Shown here piece by piece: positions 9,801 through 29,800 of a stretch of 64,000 nucleotides of DNA. The stretch spans positions 806,001-870,000 of the forward strand of contig JAFCMP010000079.1 in assembly GCA_017506865.1 (NCBI GenBank), read 5' to 3'. The notes under the pieces were generated by a model. It was not told where the DNA came from and did no database searches. It saw only the letters and a program-made list of their open reading frames with translations. Within the stretch, counting starts at the first letter, position 1. The number at the start of each line of letters is the position of its first letter. The DNA is from Tribonema minus. Its lineage: Eukaryota; Sar; Xanthophyceae; Tribonematales; Tribonemataceae. A program made the translations under genes and the position numbers.

Positions 9801-12702
9801 CAAGGACCTCAGGTGCGCGCACTCTTGTCGTGCCTAGAAGAGGGCGCTCATGACGTGCCCAGGAGGGGCGCACTGGTGCGCTCGCGTCGTGCTCAGTAGA
9901 AGGGGCGCGCAGGTGCGTGGCCGCCGTCGCTGCGCGCGCGGACGTGCCTGGGCCTCCCTCACAAGCTGCGCGCGAGCTGTTTGTGCACGCACTGCTGCGG
10001 AACGCAGGTCGCATTTACCCGTTGCCACCGCATCTGAAATCTGCCATCATGGTGCGCGGGGCGCACAGGCGGTGGCGGCGCTCATGAGTTTAGTCCATGA
10101 CGCCTGGGGGGGGAAGGGGGGGGGGCTGCTGCTGCAGTGCTCAGCGTTGCAACGGCGCTCATCGCTGACAGAAGCCGCTCGTGAGAGACTTCAGGGCCAG
10201 CGCTGTGCACAAGCGCGCCGCGCGTCTGCACCGCTACTGAGGGCGGCGATGGCGCTTTGGGGCGGCTCGCCGGCGGTGATGACGCGCAGCAGCGCTCAGG
10301 CGATGTCTCACAATTAGCGGAGCGTCAGCCGCGCAGAGGGCGTGCTTGTAGGGCAACAGCACGCAACCAACACCACCCCGCAACCGCAGTGGTTTTTATT
10401 CCCGCATATGCAGCAGCACAGTACCAGCCAGGTGCCATACGCTCTTCCTGACCGAGTGGCAATCAAGTTCGCACTGGATGTAATGTGATGGCGCAGTTTA
10501 CTGAGCATCGCAGGGGGTGTCGCTGGTGGCACGCTGGCCCCATTCCAACCTTGAGTCTTGCGGAACCATTCTGCACGGGGGTCGCAGGCGATAGTAGTGG
10601 CAGCACGTCATGTGAAGCCTCCCTGATGAATCCCAGAGCGCACCTGCTGGTGTGAGCATGCCTTTGTAGCGCAGGCTTGTACGGCTGAGCGCTGTGCTGG
10701 TACATATTGAGGGTTAGGGCTAACATACACACCCAGTGACTTTCCGGTTGCTTGAAGATACCCTCAAACGCCTTTTCCCACAAGAAAAGAAAAATCAAAA
10801 ATGACGGGGCGTGAGGATCCTGGCTGCCTTGCTGTCAAACTCGTGCTGTGCAACGCATCTCACCGTCTCATGTCGGGTGCGTGCTTGCCTCAGTCTGACG
10901 CTGGCGCCCGGGGATCGGCTGCTCATCGAGGGCCCAAGTGGCGCCGGCAAGTCCAGCCTCCTGAGGTAAGACCCAGTGCAGCACTCCTTCTTCACTGCAC
11001 ATTTGTGTTGTCGACTTCTTCATGCTTCCCTCTGAAACGTCTGCTCCCCCCCATCACCACGGTGCCGGCAAGTCACTTTTGCTGGTGGCACCATACTTGA
11101 AGTTTGACTACAGTGCTATAACAATGATAAACTGTCGCGGTGTAGTACATGACTTGAAGTATGTAACACCTGCCCTGCTGACCGCAGCACTTGGTAGCCA
11201 GTCATGGCCAAGGCCAGCAGTTCAGCGCAATCGCGACGCAAGGGGTGCCAGCGTGGCTGGGAGCTTCAACAGCGGCCAACACAGGGCGCCATTGCCGACA
11301 CAGCGTGCAGGCGGTCTAGGCGCGCATTTTGTGCGCGCGCTGGGAGGAGCTCCAACCACCCACCGCTCTTGCCTGTCTAGAAACACTGCTTGTAACGGCT
11401 TCTGCTGTCAGCTGTGGGCGTTTGCGCACGCAAAACGTGCCTGCAGTACTGCCCTGCCATACCATACATGTAGGGTAAGAGTTAGGGTTAGGTCCAATCT
11501 GCCTCTCTCGCTTCGTTGCACGCTGTTCGTGCATATTTTAGAGACCCATGAACCTGCCTCCCCATGTCCCTCCCATTCGGAGGCGGGGGCTTTCGATCCT
11601 GAATGCCGGACGCATTTCTTGATGCACTGGGCCATTCGCACTCCTGCTACGGTGGCATGGCCACCGCAAGCAAGCGCACACGCGGCAGCAGCACCTGCCC
11701 ACCTAAATCACCCCTCACCTTAAACCAAAACTCATGTCTACCCCATAAAATCCGCTCTTCCACGGTGTCCCCAACGCATTCCCCCTCTCGCCCCCTGACG
11801 CATCGAGCACGCGCACCTGGCCGTACATGTGACGCACCGCCCCCCTTCCCCCCCCCATGCCCCCACATGCCCCCCCTCACCCCCCCCCCAGGGCCATCGC
11901 GGGCATGTGGACGCGCGGCGCTGGCGCCATCTACCGCCCCTCGCCGCAGGACACGTTCTTCGCGCCGCAGCGCCCGTACTGCGCCGCCGGTTCGCTGCGC
12001 GAGCAGCTCATGTACCCGACGCCGCCCGCAGACCGCCCCGGCGTGACGGATCGCGAGCTGGTCGCGCTGCTGCGGCGCGTGGGCCTCGGCGACCTGCCGC
12101 TGCGCGCGTACAACCGCTGCCGCGTCGCCGCCGCCGCCGCTGCCTCTGGAGGCGCTGATGCCGTTGACGGCGCTGCGGACGCCGCTGGCGCCGGCGACAT
12201 CGGCAGCGGCGGTGCTGCTGCCGATGCGCAACCGGCGGTCATGGGCGCGGCGATGACAGCGCCTCTCACAGGAAGTCATGAGGGCGTACTGCAATGCGCA
12301 GAGGCAGCAGCCACAGCGCCGCCGCCGTCGCTGCCGCGCGCGCTGCCGTTCCTGGACGGCGAGGCGGCGCTGGAGGCGGACGCCGCGGCGCTCGCGCTCG
12401 CGCTGAGCACCGCCGCGGTGGACTGGGAGGACGCGCTGTCGCTCGGCGAGCAGCAGCGCCTCGCGTTCGCGCGCCTGCTGTTCAACGGCGCCGCGCTCGC
12501 GCTGCTCGACGAGGCGACGAGCGCGCTCGACGCGCACGCGGAGGCGCAGCTGTACGCGCTGCTGCGCGCGATGCCCGGCCTCACGCTCGTGAGCGTCGGC
12601 CACCGCCGCTCGCTGGCGGCGCACCACGGCGCCGTCCTGACGCCCGATGGCGGTGGGCGGTGGTCCCTCGGCGCTGCCGCCGCCGCCGCTGCTGAGGGAT
12701 GA
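821..12702 (+). CDS. ABC half-transporter, ABCD/YddA-like (5' exons missing)
   Basis: Membrane ABC exporter-type protein of the family of bacterial YddA and plant plastid/peroxisomal ABCD proteins; substrate unknown. Exons: 821-928, 2200-2321, 3490-3646, 5392-5518, 6928-7130, 8289-8483, 9685-9812, 10894-10965, 11892-12702. All are GT-AG and in phase, giving 640 C-terminal residues. Exons 1-5 encode the membrane domain, with SIHPPLFLT, the EADFRYSLVRVRENAEAIAFY region split over two exons, and VAPVYFAGRMGLGQVSQ. The exon at 10894 holds the Walker A (GPSGAGKSSLLR). The last exon holds PQRPYCAAGSLREQLMYP, the signature SLGEQQRLAFARLL, Walker B LALLDEATSALD and the H-loop SVGHRRSL. The exon at 8289-8483 (His/Ala-rich linker) and the start at 9685 are the least certain. 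The NBD has an Ala/Gly-rich insert of about 100 aa before the signature motif. Stop TGA is at 12700-12702. Confidence 0.9.
893..1150 (+). repeat. Tandem duplication of exon end plus donor
   Basis: The exon end at 893-928, followed by GTGAGA, recurs at 1015-1051 followed by GTGAGC; the copies are near-identical over FSIHPPLFLT. The downstream intron sequence, with GAGCGCTGCTGC motifs, is duplicated as well. Unit is about 123 bp. The phase-0 join to the exon at 2200 works from either donor, but using the second would retain the first intron segment. Confidence 0.85.
1440..1510 (+). repeat. TTAGGG-like tract in transporter intron
   Basis: Several GGGTTAGGG and GATCAGGG units end in AAGCCCTGAC. 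A closely similar string, with GATCAGGG then TCAAGCCCTGAC, occurs in a ThiC intron at 17545-17592. A second short tract, (GGGTCA)n, is at 1944-1972. Confidence 0.7.
1971..2190 (+). repeat. Intronic tandem duplication, unit about 105 bp
   Basis: The segment GACTTGCGTGTTGCGAATG near 1984 recurs as GACTTGCGCGTCGCCAATG near 2094, with matching flanks that include TGTCACCGTCACACTGG and TGTCACCCTCGC. It lies directly before the exon at 2200. Confidence 0.7.
3227..3420 (+). repeat. Intronic tandem duplication before exon 3490
   Basis: GAGAAGAG(C/A)CGCTGC and CCTACGCCA occur twice, near 3231 and 3349, period about 118 bp. The second halves resemble the acceptor region CGCAGAGAAAACGCC at 3487, so these may be decayed acceptor copies; that part is inference. 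Confidence 0.6.
3748..3800. repeat. Short perfect hairpin in transporter intron
   Basis: GGCCAATGACTGC and GCAGTCATTGGCC flank a loop of about 10 nt, and the stem extends outward to GACTCG/CGAGTC with one mismatch pair. It lies about 100 nt after the donor at 3647. Function unknown. Confidence 0.7.
5490..5715 (+). repeat. Tandem duplication of exon end, donor and intron start
   Basis: The exon end CACCAGCATCATCATCGACA with its donor (exon end 5518) recurs at 5608-5633, followed by GTGAGAGG. The next 80 nt of intron, including ATAGAGTATTTGTAACAG and TTTCGAGGAGCGTACA, are repeated almost unchanged. Period is about 115 bp. The high identity marks it as recent. Confidence 0.92.
6590..6895 (+). 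repeat. Intronic tandem duplication, unit about 135 bp
   Basis: CGTCCCGAAGCCACGC, GGCCTCAGCTGCA and TGATTGAGTCCATCCCA near 6600-6725 recur in diverged form near 6770-6862. The array lies before the exon at 6928. Confidence 0.6.
8506..8935 (+). repeat. Intronic tandem duplication, period about 221 bp
   Basis: GATTGCTC..ATTTGAAGTTG at 8506 recurs at 8727. The blocks GTGGATAGGG(C/T)AGTTACGG and GGCGGCAGCTGT follow in both copies. It begins 20 nt after the donor of the exon ending at 8483. Confidence 0.8.
9451..9730 (+). repeat. Copy of acceptor and start of exon 9685
   Basis: CGCCAGATCCACCTGGCGTA at 9680-9699 marks the proposed acceptor and exon start (IHLAYHGSARN). A diverged copy, CCGCCAGATCCACCTTGCGT, with GGCAGCGCGCACAAC after it, lies at 9466-9507. 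It is an acceptor-side duplicate lying upstream in the intron. Confidence 0.75.
11467..11492 (+). repeat. TTAGGG-like tract in last transporter intron
   Basis: GTAGGGTAAGAGTTAGGGTT occurs between the Walker A exon and the last exon. About 400 nt upstream (11058-11085) a weak echo of the Walker A exon end, GGTGCCGGCAAGTC, is visible. Confidence 0.55.
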
Positions 12703-15700
12703 GTGGGGTCGCCTCGCCGTTGCGTGCAGCACGCAATGCGCCGCGGCCGCCGCCGCCCCGGCGTGAGGAGTGAGGCCGCCCCGCCGCTGCGTGCAGTGAC
12801 GTGGCGGTGGAGGGCTACGCACAGTGCTCAGCTATGTGCGGCGGTATGCTGCGATGGTATGCTCAGGCTCGTAAGGGCGCTGCAACACGCGCTTGGGGCC
12901 AAGGGCAGTGGGCCGCCTGCCGCTGACTCAGGGCCGCAGCTATGGGGGGGCAATAGGGGGGGTCTGGGCTGCCGCTGCCAGGCTGCATCGCCAATGATCA
13001 TCTCAGTTAGCGCCACCTCATGCGCATCCATTGTGGAGCCAGCACATCTGCTCGTACCCTTCAACCTGATCATCACGACACCACGGCATGGGCCACCGAG
13101 CGCAGGGCGGTGCAGAGGCGCGTTCATAGCCGACGCGTGCTGCCATGCCGCATACGCAGCGTTCCGTTAGCTCAAGGAAGCGGAGTTCACTGTATGCAGT
13201 TCTGCTAGCTCAAACCTCTCTACAGACGGGGGGCACTCTCAAACAATTCAGGTGAACACGCCCGTAGGCAATGCTGGTCTGCTGGGTGGGTGCAGCAGCT
13301 GTGGCGGAATGGGTCTTGCATGCACACGGCGACACGCTGCGCACAAGAACGCCCAGCACTACGGTCACATCTAGTCTCACCATGCAAGGTCAGTGGGCAC
13401 GGTCGCCGTTGTGCGCGTCAATGCTGTCTTTGGGCTGCGCAGCTTCATAGGGCGCGCATGCCGCCGGCGGGCTCGTCACACACACATCTTGGAGTGGGGG
13501 AGACCACCGCGTGCTCTTGCCACCCACCTATGTCATAATCTCATGAACTTTTTGAGGCGCTGGAAATGTGCATCAACAACAAGCAGCACATGTCTCCGTC
13601 GTGGTCACTGGCCCTATGTCGAGCTCTTGCAGCTCTACCATGAAGAGCTGAGTTTGAGGAGCCTCTTTTTGCATGAGTTGCAAGTTCTGGGCTGTGGGTC
13701 CACTGGCTCCTGTTCTTGGAGTCGCCGTGTGATGCTACTACAACGCGCTGCCACACGCACACTTTTCCCTCTGATCATTCAGCGCCCCCCCGTTTTCAAG
13801 ATCTCAATGAACGCTTCGTCAAAGCCTCTGCCGCCAGGGCAGGTTGAAGTTGAAGTTAAGATTCCCTGAACTTTCCGTCCTCTTTCCCGGACTGTTCCAA
13901 CTGTAAAGAGCTCCAAAGCCTCCGACCGCTCTCGCTGCTGCGGGTTTTCACAACAACACACTCACTGAACAAGCCCTGCATTCCACGCCCAGCCGCATTC
14001 CACGTTCAGCCGCTATCATTGCAGGTAGAATCCTCAATCTGTGCCAGCAGCCTCGAGCCCGAGATGGTTAGCCCGACACGCGCGACGTTGGCTGTGTTCG
14101 CCCTATGCTGGTCGGCCAGTCGAGAGGCGTACGCAGCTCATCAGCTCCTCAAGCGCGGAGACGACTGCAGCAGGCAGGATGCGCAGGAGTACGTCGTCGT
14201 CAGGCAGCTGGAACTCGAAATGCTGGGCGTCTTGATCGCAGGTGAGCCGATGATACACAAACGAAGCGAGCAGCAAGCTGCACAAGTGTGCTGATCAGTC
14301 ACCCAGACAGAACTCACCAACGAAGCTGCCACGCGCCCGCCTGCGCCCCGTACTTCTGCGTGAGCAGGATACAGTTGCTTCTTTGTTGCACCCCGTGCAG
14401 CTGCCGATTCACCTTGATCTGCACACCTGCGGTTCCAGCAACATGCACCATTGCAAGGCATCTGGCCAACCCTGCATCTTGACTGATGTTTACCTGTTTT
14501 TCACACTCCAGCACCCATCTGTCATTGGCAATGCGGCTGATGTTCGGTGGTTTTCGCTGTGCAATGAGTCCTTGTGCACAGGTATGGGCTGCGTCTCTGT
14601 GCTGCTTGGCATCATATAGCTGCCGTCAAGTGCCGCACGTTCCTACGCGCATGCGACAACGCAGGCCTGACGGATCAAACACGGCACCTCCTCGTGCCTT
14701 CAATGGCATCACGCCTCTATCTGGGCACAACTTAGAGCCCACTTTTTTGCAGTCTATCAGTTCGCAGCGAGCTCGTGACGTGCATCCATCATTCATTTAC
14801 GCCCGCCGGCACTCTTCTGCTCAGTGCAATGGGAGTACGCCGGCGCGCGGCAGCCGCAACAGCTGACGCCGCGGCCGGCAGCAGCAGCGCCAGCTCCACC
14901 TGAAGCTTGGCGCAGCTGCCCAGGCACTGGGGGCGAATGCATACTGTCTGAGCAGCCAGAGATCGAAGACGCGGTCGGTGTGCTGACGCAGGCACTGACG
15001 GCATAGACTGAGGGACTTCGGCGCGGCTGCCGCGACGGCATGCAGGCCGGGCATGAGCGACCAGTGGCAGTGCTCAACAATTTTTTTGTAATACACGTTG
15101 ACAGTGGTGTACGCAGTAGATTTGTGGTTTGCGCAACGCGCTGTCGTGGTATGCAGCACGTGCTGCCGGGTAGTTTGATGAAGCGAAGGCTGTCCCCTGT
15201 GTGTGTACACACATGAGCCACATGTGGCTCATGAGCTTCCACCTGCGTCCGCATTTACATGTAAATGCTAACTACATCAAAAGCGTTCTGGCCGGCATCC
15301 GTGTTTGCTTCACTGTTTTTTGCCGTGCTGTGCCCTTCTTGATGTTGAGATGGCAATTGTTGCATGACATGTTAGCAACTTGCTTGGTGTTTCCCAGCAA
15401 ATGGTACCATGCTGCCAGCTGCACAACAGCGTTGAGTGTCTGTGAGGGCAATGCGGCTTGCATGCAAGTCAAGCGACTGCAGTGTGGCGTCCGAGCAGAA
15501 AGTAATGATTTTGCTCGCTATGCTTTCTTGGCGTGGGGCACCAGGTCTCTACCACAACAGTTGCAGGCAGTCTCATGCACTTGTGCAACATTCGCTCTGT
15601 ATGGCGAAGTTTAAAACCGAGCGCTTGCCAGGGTGTACCATGTCAAATACGTCCGCATGCCTAATTTCGTTGGCGCGCCGGATTGATCACACTGCCCTTG

Positions 15701-16585
15701 CTTCCTACTTGATTGGAGGGCCAGGCTCTGTAGCTGCACTTGACGAGCAACGGTGTGGTTGCCTAACGGTTTATGATGAGTGAGCCGGGCACGTACAACT
15801 TTGGGGTGCCATGTGACGATGACATACAGCGTGGTTGAGCACAGTCATGTGTGCACAAAGTGTGTGTTGTCATCATTGCTCATCTGCAGAAGGCCACTAC
15901 AGGAGGCATGCGACAAACCTTGAGATGGCGTTGTGTCGCAGTCATGCAACAGTGCTCCAAAAAGAACAGCGAAGCGAACTAAAACAGATGCATCAGTGCG
16001 CTTACACAGGTTCCCAATAAGGTTTGGTACCATTAGGAGGGGGCCACTGGCCCCTGGGCCAGCAGCTTTGCTGTAAATCAGAAAATGCAGCTTTGTCAGC
16101 CTGTGTTCACCGCCCCATATGTAGCTGTGATATGGAGCACTGAATAACGCCACTGCCGACTCTCCATCAGTGGCCCTCAAAAAGTACTGCCCCCCCCCCC
16201 CCCTGCCTCCCCTCTGTCCCTTCTTCGAGTCATCGAGTCATACTCTTAGCTGTAGCTTCAGACAGTTCCCAGAGCTCTGATTCAGCGACGCCATGGAACG
16301 GGACAGAGGGGCGCTATACAAGAGCGGCAAGAGAGCAGCGCCGCCGGCACTCGCGCACACACGCAGCGAAATGGCTCATCTCAACATAAAAGCCCCCCCC
16401 CCCCCCCCCCCCCTGCGCCCAGACACACGCTGCAGAGACGCACACCGCAGCCATTAGTGACTGGGGGTTTCGCAAGGGGGGGCGGGGGGGGTGGAAGGCC
16501 CTGGATCAAAGCAGCGTACGTATGCGCACACGCGTCAGCAGCGCTCAGCAACACGCGCGGCAGCGCTCCGCGGCGCGCGCGCGCC
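12703..16585. other. Intergenic region between convergent genes
   Basis: Holds the 3' ends of the transporter (+) and ThiC (-). Open frames exist on both strands near 14.0-15.0 kb, but no pair of exons could be joined in phase and no family was recognised. A C-run lies at 16189-16203 and another at 16394-16414. GTTGAAGTTGAAGTT occurs at 13844. No confident gene is seen. Confidence 0.5.
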
Positions 16586-24429
<7,844 letters not shown>

Positions 24430-26800
24430 GGATTCTGGGGAGGAGGAGAAGATGTGACGCGAGCTTGTGAGTTGAGGGATCGACGGCTGTCGAAGCACGC
24501 GGATGGCAGCGGAGCAGGATTGACGTAGCGGTGTGATAGGCAATCGCAGCTGCGGCAGCCGATCTGACTTGAGCTTACCGTGGGGCCGGAGGAGAGTGCA
24601 GCCAACACTGCTTTTTTTTGGCTTTTCGCCCGCGCCCTGAACAGGGGCGGAACTCATGGGGGCGTTTTGCCACATTTGAAGTTCACACGACTTGGAAAGC
24701 CGTTCGCGTGTTCTAGCCCTGAAGATCCGGCGGCAACCATCGTGAACTGATTGACCGCAGCTACTCATTTTTTTAAGCATGGAGAAAACGCCAGAAGTGA
24801 GGATTGGCAACTACCCGAACAACGGAGCACAGCAGTTGTTCAGCTAGTGTCGGCTCAGACAAAATTGTGACGACCCACGACCGCCTGGCCCTCTGCGTGG
24901 ACTAAGGCCACATGCACTCCTCTGCGGAGTACGCCCTCTGATCACCATTGTGGCCACTGCTGAGATGCTGTAACGTGACGCTGGAGTTCAACGCGGGGCA
25001 AAGCACATGCTGAAGTTTCAGTCAGTGGCAGAGTTGTTCTTGTGAAAACACCATCCTTCACCGCGTGACTGCAGTCACCTGATGGTTGTTGGCTCCAGTC
25101 CCACTCATTGGCAACATCAACGCTGCACAACGAATTGCGCAACATGCAACCAGCTTTGTGCATAGCCGTCACGCACCAATGATCCAGGCTTGCCAGCACT
25201 GCCCTCTCTTGAGCGAGGTGCCGCAAATGGTCACACATCTGCACAACACAAGGTGACGCTGTGGCCCATCCTGTTACAGTGCTACAGCCACAAGCCCAGC
25301 TAGGTGCGCTGTGGACGTCTGCTTCAACCAAGTCGGCGACCAGTCAATGCGTCGCTCCCAAGTACAGCATCCGCTGTAGCGAGACTATAGATCTGCGGAG
25401 TGCGCAGTCACTGCGCCACCGTCATGCCGAGCGTCGAAGCATGCTTTGTAGGCGGCGCTGCTCAGGAAAGCGCCGCTGCAACGGCTATTGCGCCTGTAGC
25501 ACAACCGCTGCCCGCCGCCGATGGGGCATGCAGGGCTTGGTTGGAGTGCCCAGGTGCGTCAGCGGACACGCCGCTGACGCCGCCGTCAGCAGGCACGGAT
25601 GCTGAGCAGCAGCGCTCTGACGCGGTGGCGGTGAGCGCAGCGCAGCAGCAGCAGCCGCTGCGGCGGCGGCGGCGGCGGCAGAGCTGCAGCAGTAGGTGCG
25701 GGCAATGGGGGGGGTCGGAGTCGCGTCGGCATGTAGCAGTGGCAGGTGGGCAGCGATGGCGGTGGTGGTGCAGTAGCGGCGGCTGCAGTGGCGGCGCTGT
25801 TTGGGTTCATCGGCACCCCTTGCAACTATACATATGCCATATCAGCCACTAGCAAGCTGCTGCATTCGAGATTGGGTATGCAGAAATCGGGGTTTGCTGC
25901 AGCTGCACTGCTCGCATGCTCCAGCAGCAGTCTGTCATGCATGAGCACTGCAGGGGTTCGCGCACTTGTTCAACAGGCGTGCTTGTCATCATCAGCATAC
26001 ACAGTCCCATTCAAACAGGCATGCCGGCAAGCAGCAAAACCTGTGAGAGGTGCGCGGCAGCACGCGTACACCATTACTCGTGAGATGCGCTATGGAACAG
26101 CACCACGGCATGCATTATGTGGCTCTGCGTAACCGGCTGCAGCGCCCGTGATGCACCAGTCATAAACAAGCTCAGGCGCAGGCGCAGGCGCCACCGCCGC
26201 CGCAGCTGCTATGTAGACACGGATAGTAGTGATACGGGGAGGAGGTCGCAGCTGTACAGGGGACCCTTGTGTCCTCTCTGCGCCTCCGCTTCTGTCTGCC
26301 CTATCGATGTCAGTAACAACGCAAAACGCCGTTGCTGGCGCTGTACCAAGCTGGGCCTCTGAGCCTGAAGGCCGTGGAGCGTTGCTGCGCAAACGCCTAC
26401 TAGTCGCTCTCTCGTGCAGCCGCGCGTGGGCCAATCAGGAGCAGCGTGCTGCAGCAGATGGAGCCTACCGGGGCGGGATGCGGGGGGGGATGGGGGGGAA
26501 TAGGCTAAGGGAAGGGATGGACATGAAAGGGCAGGAGCTTATGGGCGGCGGAGAGGCAGCGGTTTTAGCACACTGCCTGCCGCTCAACTCTCAGGGGGGG
26601 AGGCGGAGCTGTGCACACCCTGTGCGCGACGCGTTCGGACGCTGTTCGCAGCCCAGATGCTGACTGCCGCCAACGGAGCACCCCCTCTTGCACTGCGGTG
26701 TCGAACTGGCTGCGCCTCCCCCCCACATCTGAAAACAAAGGCAGTGCTCAAACAGAATCGGCGCGGCGCCGCTGCGGCGCGCGCGCCCCCCGCCGCCGCG
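24430..26800. other. Intergenic: ThiC upstream region and fusion-gene 3' side
   Basis: Includes the ThiC 5' flank. The open frame extends upstream of the chosen ATG, but the signal peptide fixes the start at 24429. From 25.4 to 25.8 kb GCA/GCG-rich low-complexity sequence dominates. No gene is recognised on either strand. Confidence 0.5.
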
Positions 26801-29800
26801 CTATAGGCACGACGCCGTGACCACGCTCGCCAGCGCCTGCTCCGCGCCGACCGCCTCCTCGCACGGCGCAAACTCTGCCTCCGCCGCGTCCATGCTGCTG
26901 CGGCTGCTGCTGCTGGGGCTGCTGGTGCTGCCGCTGCGCAGCGCGCCCCCCCCCTCCTGCCCCCCGCCGCCTTTGTCCGGCTCGAGCCCGAGCGCCGCCC
27001 TGAGGAGCCCGTGCTTCTTGAGCTTGAGGACGTCGTCGCACGTGCCGACGTAGCGGCCGTCGACAAAGAGCTGCGGCGTGGTGTGCGTGCCCGTCACCTT
27101 GGACAGCTCGTGCTGCAGCGAGACGCCGTGCACGCCGCGGTCGAGCTCGACGACGCTGAACTGCACGCCGAGCGCCATGAGCACGCCCTTCACCTTGTGG
27201 CTGTAGCTGCAGTACGTCTGCGGGGGGGGTGGAGGGGAGGGGGGGGGGGGGGGCTTCTGCTTGTCAGAGGCTGTTGTGTGACACAGGCTGTGTGTGTGTT
27301 TTTGAGGTTGCGACGGTGCTCGTCGCGGAGGCACCTGCAGTTGCGCAGAAACGCTTCTTGAGGTGAGAGCAGGGGAGTTGTAGAGGAGGCTGTGAGCAGT
27401 GTTTACCACACGGCAACAGCCGACTGGGGGCACGACAATGTGCACAACCTCTAGTCTGCCACCCGTACCTTGCGTGGTAACGCACATAGCTTACCAAGTC
27501 ATGCAGACACTGATGCGCTCACTGACCGGGGCGCGCTAATGCATGCCAGCCACTCAGAGACTACAGTTTAAATGTAAGCAGCATTCAGCTCATGAGTTTT
27601 TCAGGAGCTCGCTGCTGCATCTGATCTGTTGATGGGCCCTACACTTCTACCACTGCATACTATCTACCATTCCATGCTCTCAGTCTTCAGCCATTGCATA
27701 CTATCAGTCCTCGTGACGAAGTGTAAATGGTGCGAATGTTATGTTGAACTTCAAATCTAATGCGCGAGTCAGGCAAATGATGTGCAGCGCAGAACGCCTC
27801 GCAGAGCGCCGCTGCACGTTGCCGGCGCCCCTCCTCTATTGACGCAAACCTCAACGGTCTAACTTCAACTTCAACATAAGCGCGGGAGCGCGAGACGCAC
27901 GCACCTTGGAGAACAGCGTGATGCCCGGCTGCGCGAGCAGGCGCATGAGGTGCTCGCGGTGCGCGCTGGGGTCCGCCTGGTGGAGCGTCGTCGCAAAGCG
28001 CTGGCTGACCTGCGCCCAGCCCTCCGCGTTGAGGTGGTGGCCGTCGCCGTCGCTGAAGTCCGTGAGCTCCGGCTCCGCGGCCTCGTTGCGGATCGACGCG
28101 ACAAAGTCGGCGCGGTCGCGCAGGCGCCGCACGGCCTTGGGCGCGCGCTCGAGGGAGTCCTGGCGGCAGTGGTGGATGATGATGATTGGTCAGTTGTGTT
28201 GGTATGCTGCTGCAGAGCGCTGGGTAGTGGGGTGGTGCGACACGCATGCTCTTGCCATGGGGGGAAATGCATGTCCAAGAGTCAGAGGCACTTCTTGAAG
28301 TGCTTGTCCCAGGGGAGTTCCCTACTGCAAACGCGCATGCATGTTGACCTCCAAGCTGTCGACCGACTTGTGTCGCGTGCGGCACGAGCAGTGTGCATAT
28401 GCCAGCAGCATGCGCACGTGAGCGGCAACGTACAGCACCAGCATCCCACAAAAGGTCAATGCCGACATTGGAGACCTCAACACCACACTCACACAGCGCA
28501 AACGCGCACAGATCACAACCCTGACCCCAACTCACACGTCGCCCCGATTCGCGCGTACTTCAGCCATGCTGAGCAGCAGCAAACAGATCACAACGCCGAC
28601 CCTTGATCAAGTTCAACTCCAGCGATGCCGAACGGCACACCAGCGCTCCCCATTATCTCCGCCTCGGGGACGTGCCGGCCCGTCTCCTCGCCCCCCCCAC
28701 CCCCCACCTCCGGCCAAGCACGCACTCCTGAATACTTCTATGCACGAACGCTACAGGCTGCACACGAGCGGCCAAACTTCAAGTTCAACTCCATCGCTCA
28801 CCAGTATCTCAGCCTCGGGGACGTGCCGGCCCGTCTCCTCGCCGCGCCGCCGCGCGCGCGAGAACACCGTCTCGCGGCTCGCGTACACGTACAGTATCGC
28901 GATGGAGTAGTGCGGGTGAAACTCGCGAATGCGCGAGAAGACGCGCTCGTACCACTCGGCGTCGCGCAGCGAGCCGTCCACCCACACGTTCTTGTTCATG
29001 CGCATCGCCGCCTCCTGCGCGATCTGCAGAGGGGGGGCGAGGGGGGGTGGGGTGAGGGGGGTGAGCAATCGCGTTGCATGTTGGAAGCCAGGGATTGGGT
29101 GGTACGAGCTGGTGCGGTGGGGTCGCCGCCGTCGATGAAGTGTTCAGCAGCGGGGAAGGATTTGCAAGATGCTGGTCACAGAGAGTGCGCGAAGGATGCA
29201 CGCCAATGAAGTTGCCTGTTGGCGAATCGAATGTGCCCACAGAGGCAGCAGCTATTGCACGCAGGCAGCGGCAGCGGCATGGATGGCAGGGCCACAGTGA
29301 TGCCGCGCGCTGCCGCAACTTCAATCAGGCTTGCAGATCTGTCATTCATGACGACATGATGAGCAACATGCAGCACTGCTCAACTTGCAGCACTGCTCAG
29401 CGTGCCGTGCCTTCCAATGTGCTGTCTGCTGCGCTCAAGACTGATACAGAAGCGACGCCCTTTCATCTCAGGTCACTTGTGCCTCGGGCATGCTGCGACG
29501 CGTGAGCAGATGGGGCGCCCAAACGCGGCAGCGCGCCTGCTGCTGCTGCTGCTGCGTGAGAGGGCACAGTCACGCGCATGACACGCATTTGTCACTGTGT
29601 TCTGAACGGCTGCCGCAGCAGCGGAGATTCGCCTAATGCAACGCGCTGCACTACTAGAAGTCGGGTACAAGAGTGTGTTGTCATCTGTACGCACCTCCAC
29701 CAGGTAGCCGGACTCTCTCCGCGTCTTGGACCCAGCCTGCGCAGCACGTACGCGCGCATCAAGAGGTGAACGGTCAGCTGCACTGCGCTGCTCAACGCAT

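Noticed and set aside
11647..12822. 391-codon open frame on the minus strand
   Set aside because: It is the antisense shadow of the transporter's last exon, whose plus-strand frame carries all ABC motifs; high GC keeps the opposite strand open.
14103..14285. Minus-strand frame with an F-box-like string, FQLPDDDVLLRIL
   Set aside because: One short resemblance only; no upstream exon or second domain was found, and it competes with the plus-strand reading of the same DNA.
13393..15006. Possible plus-strand gene with exons near 14025-14241, 14512-14581 and 14825-15006
   Set aside because: Splice-like borders exist, but the phases do not join without stops and no family is recognised.
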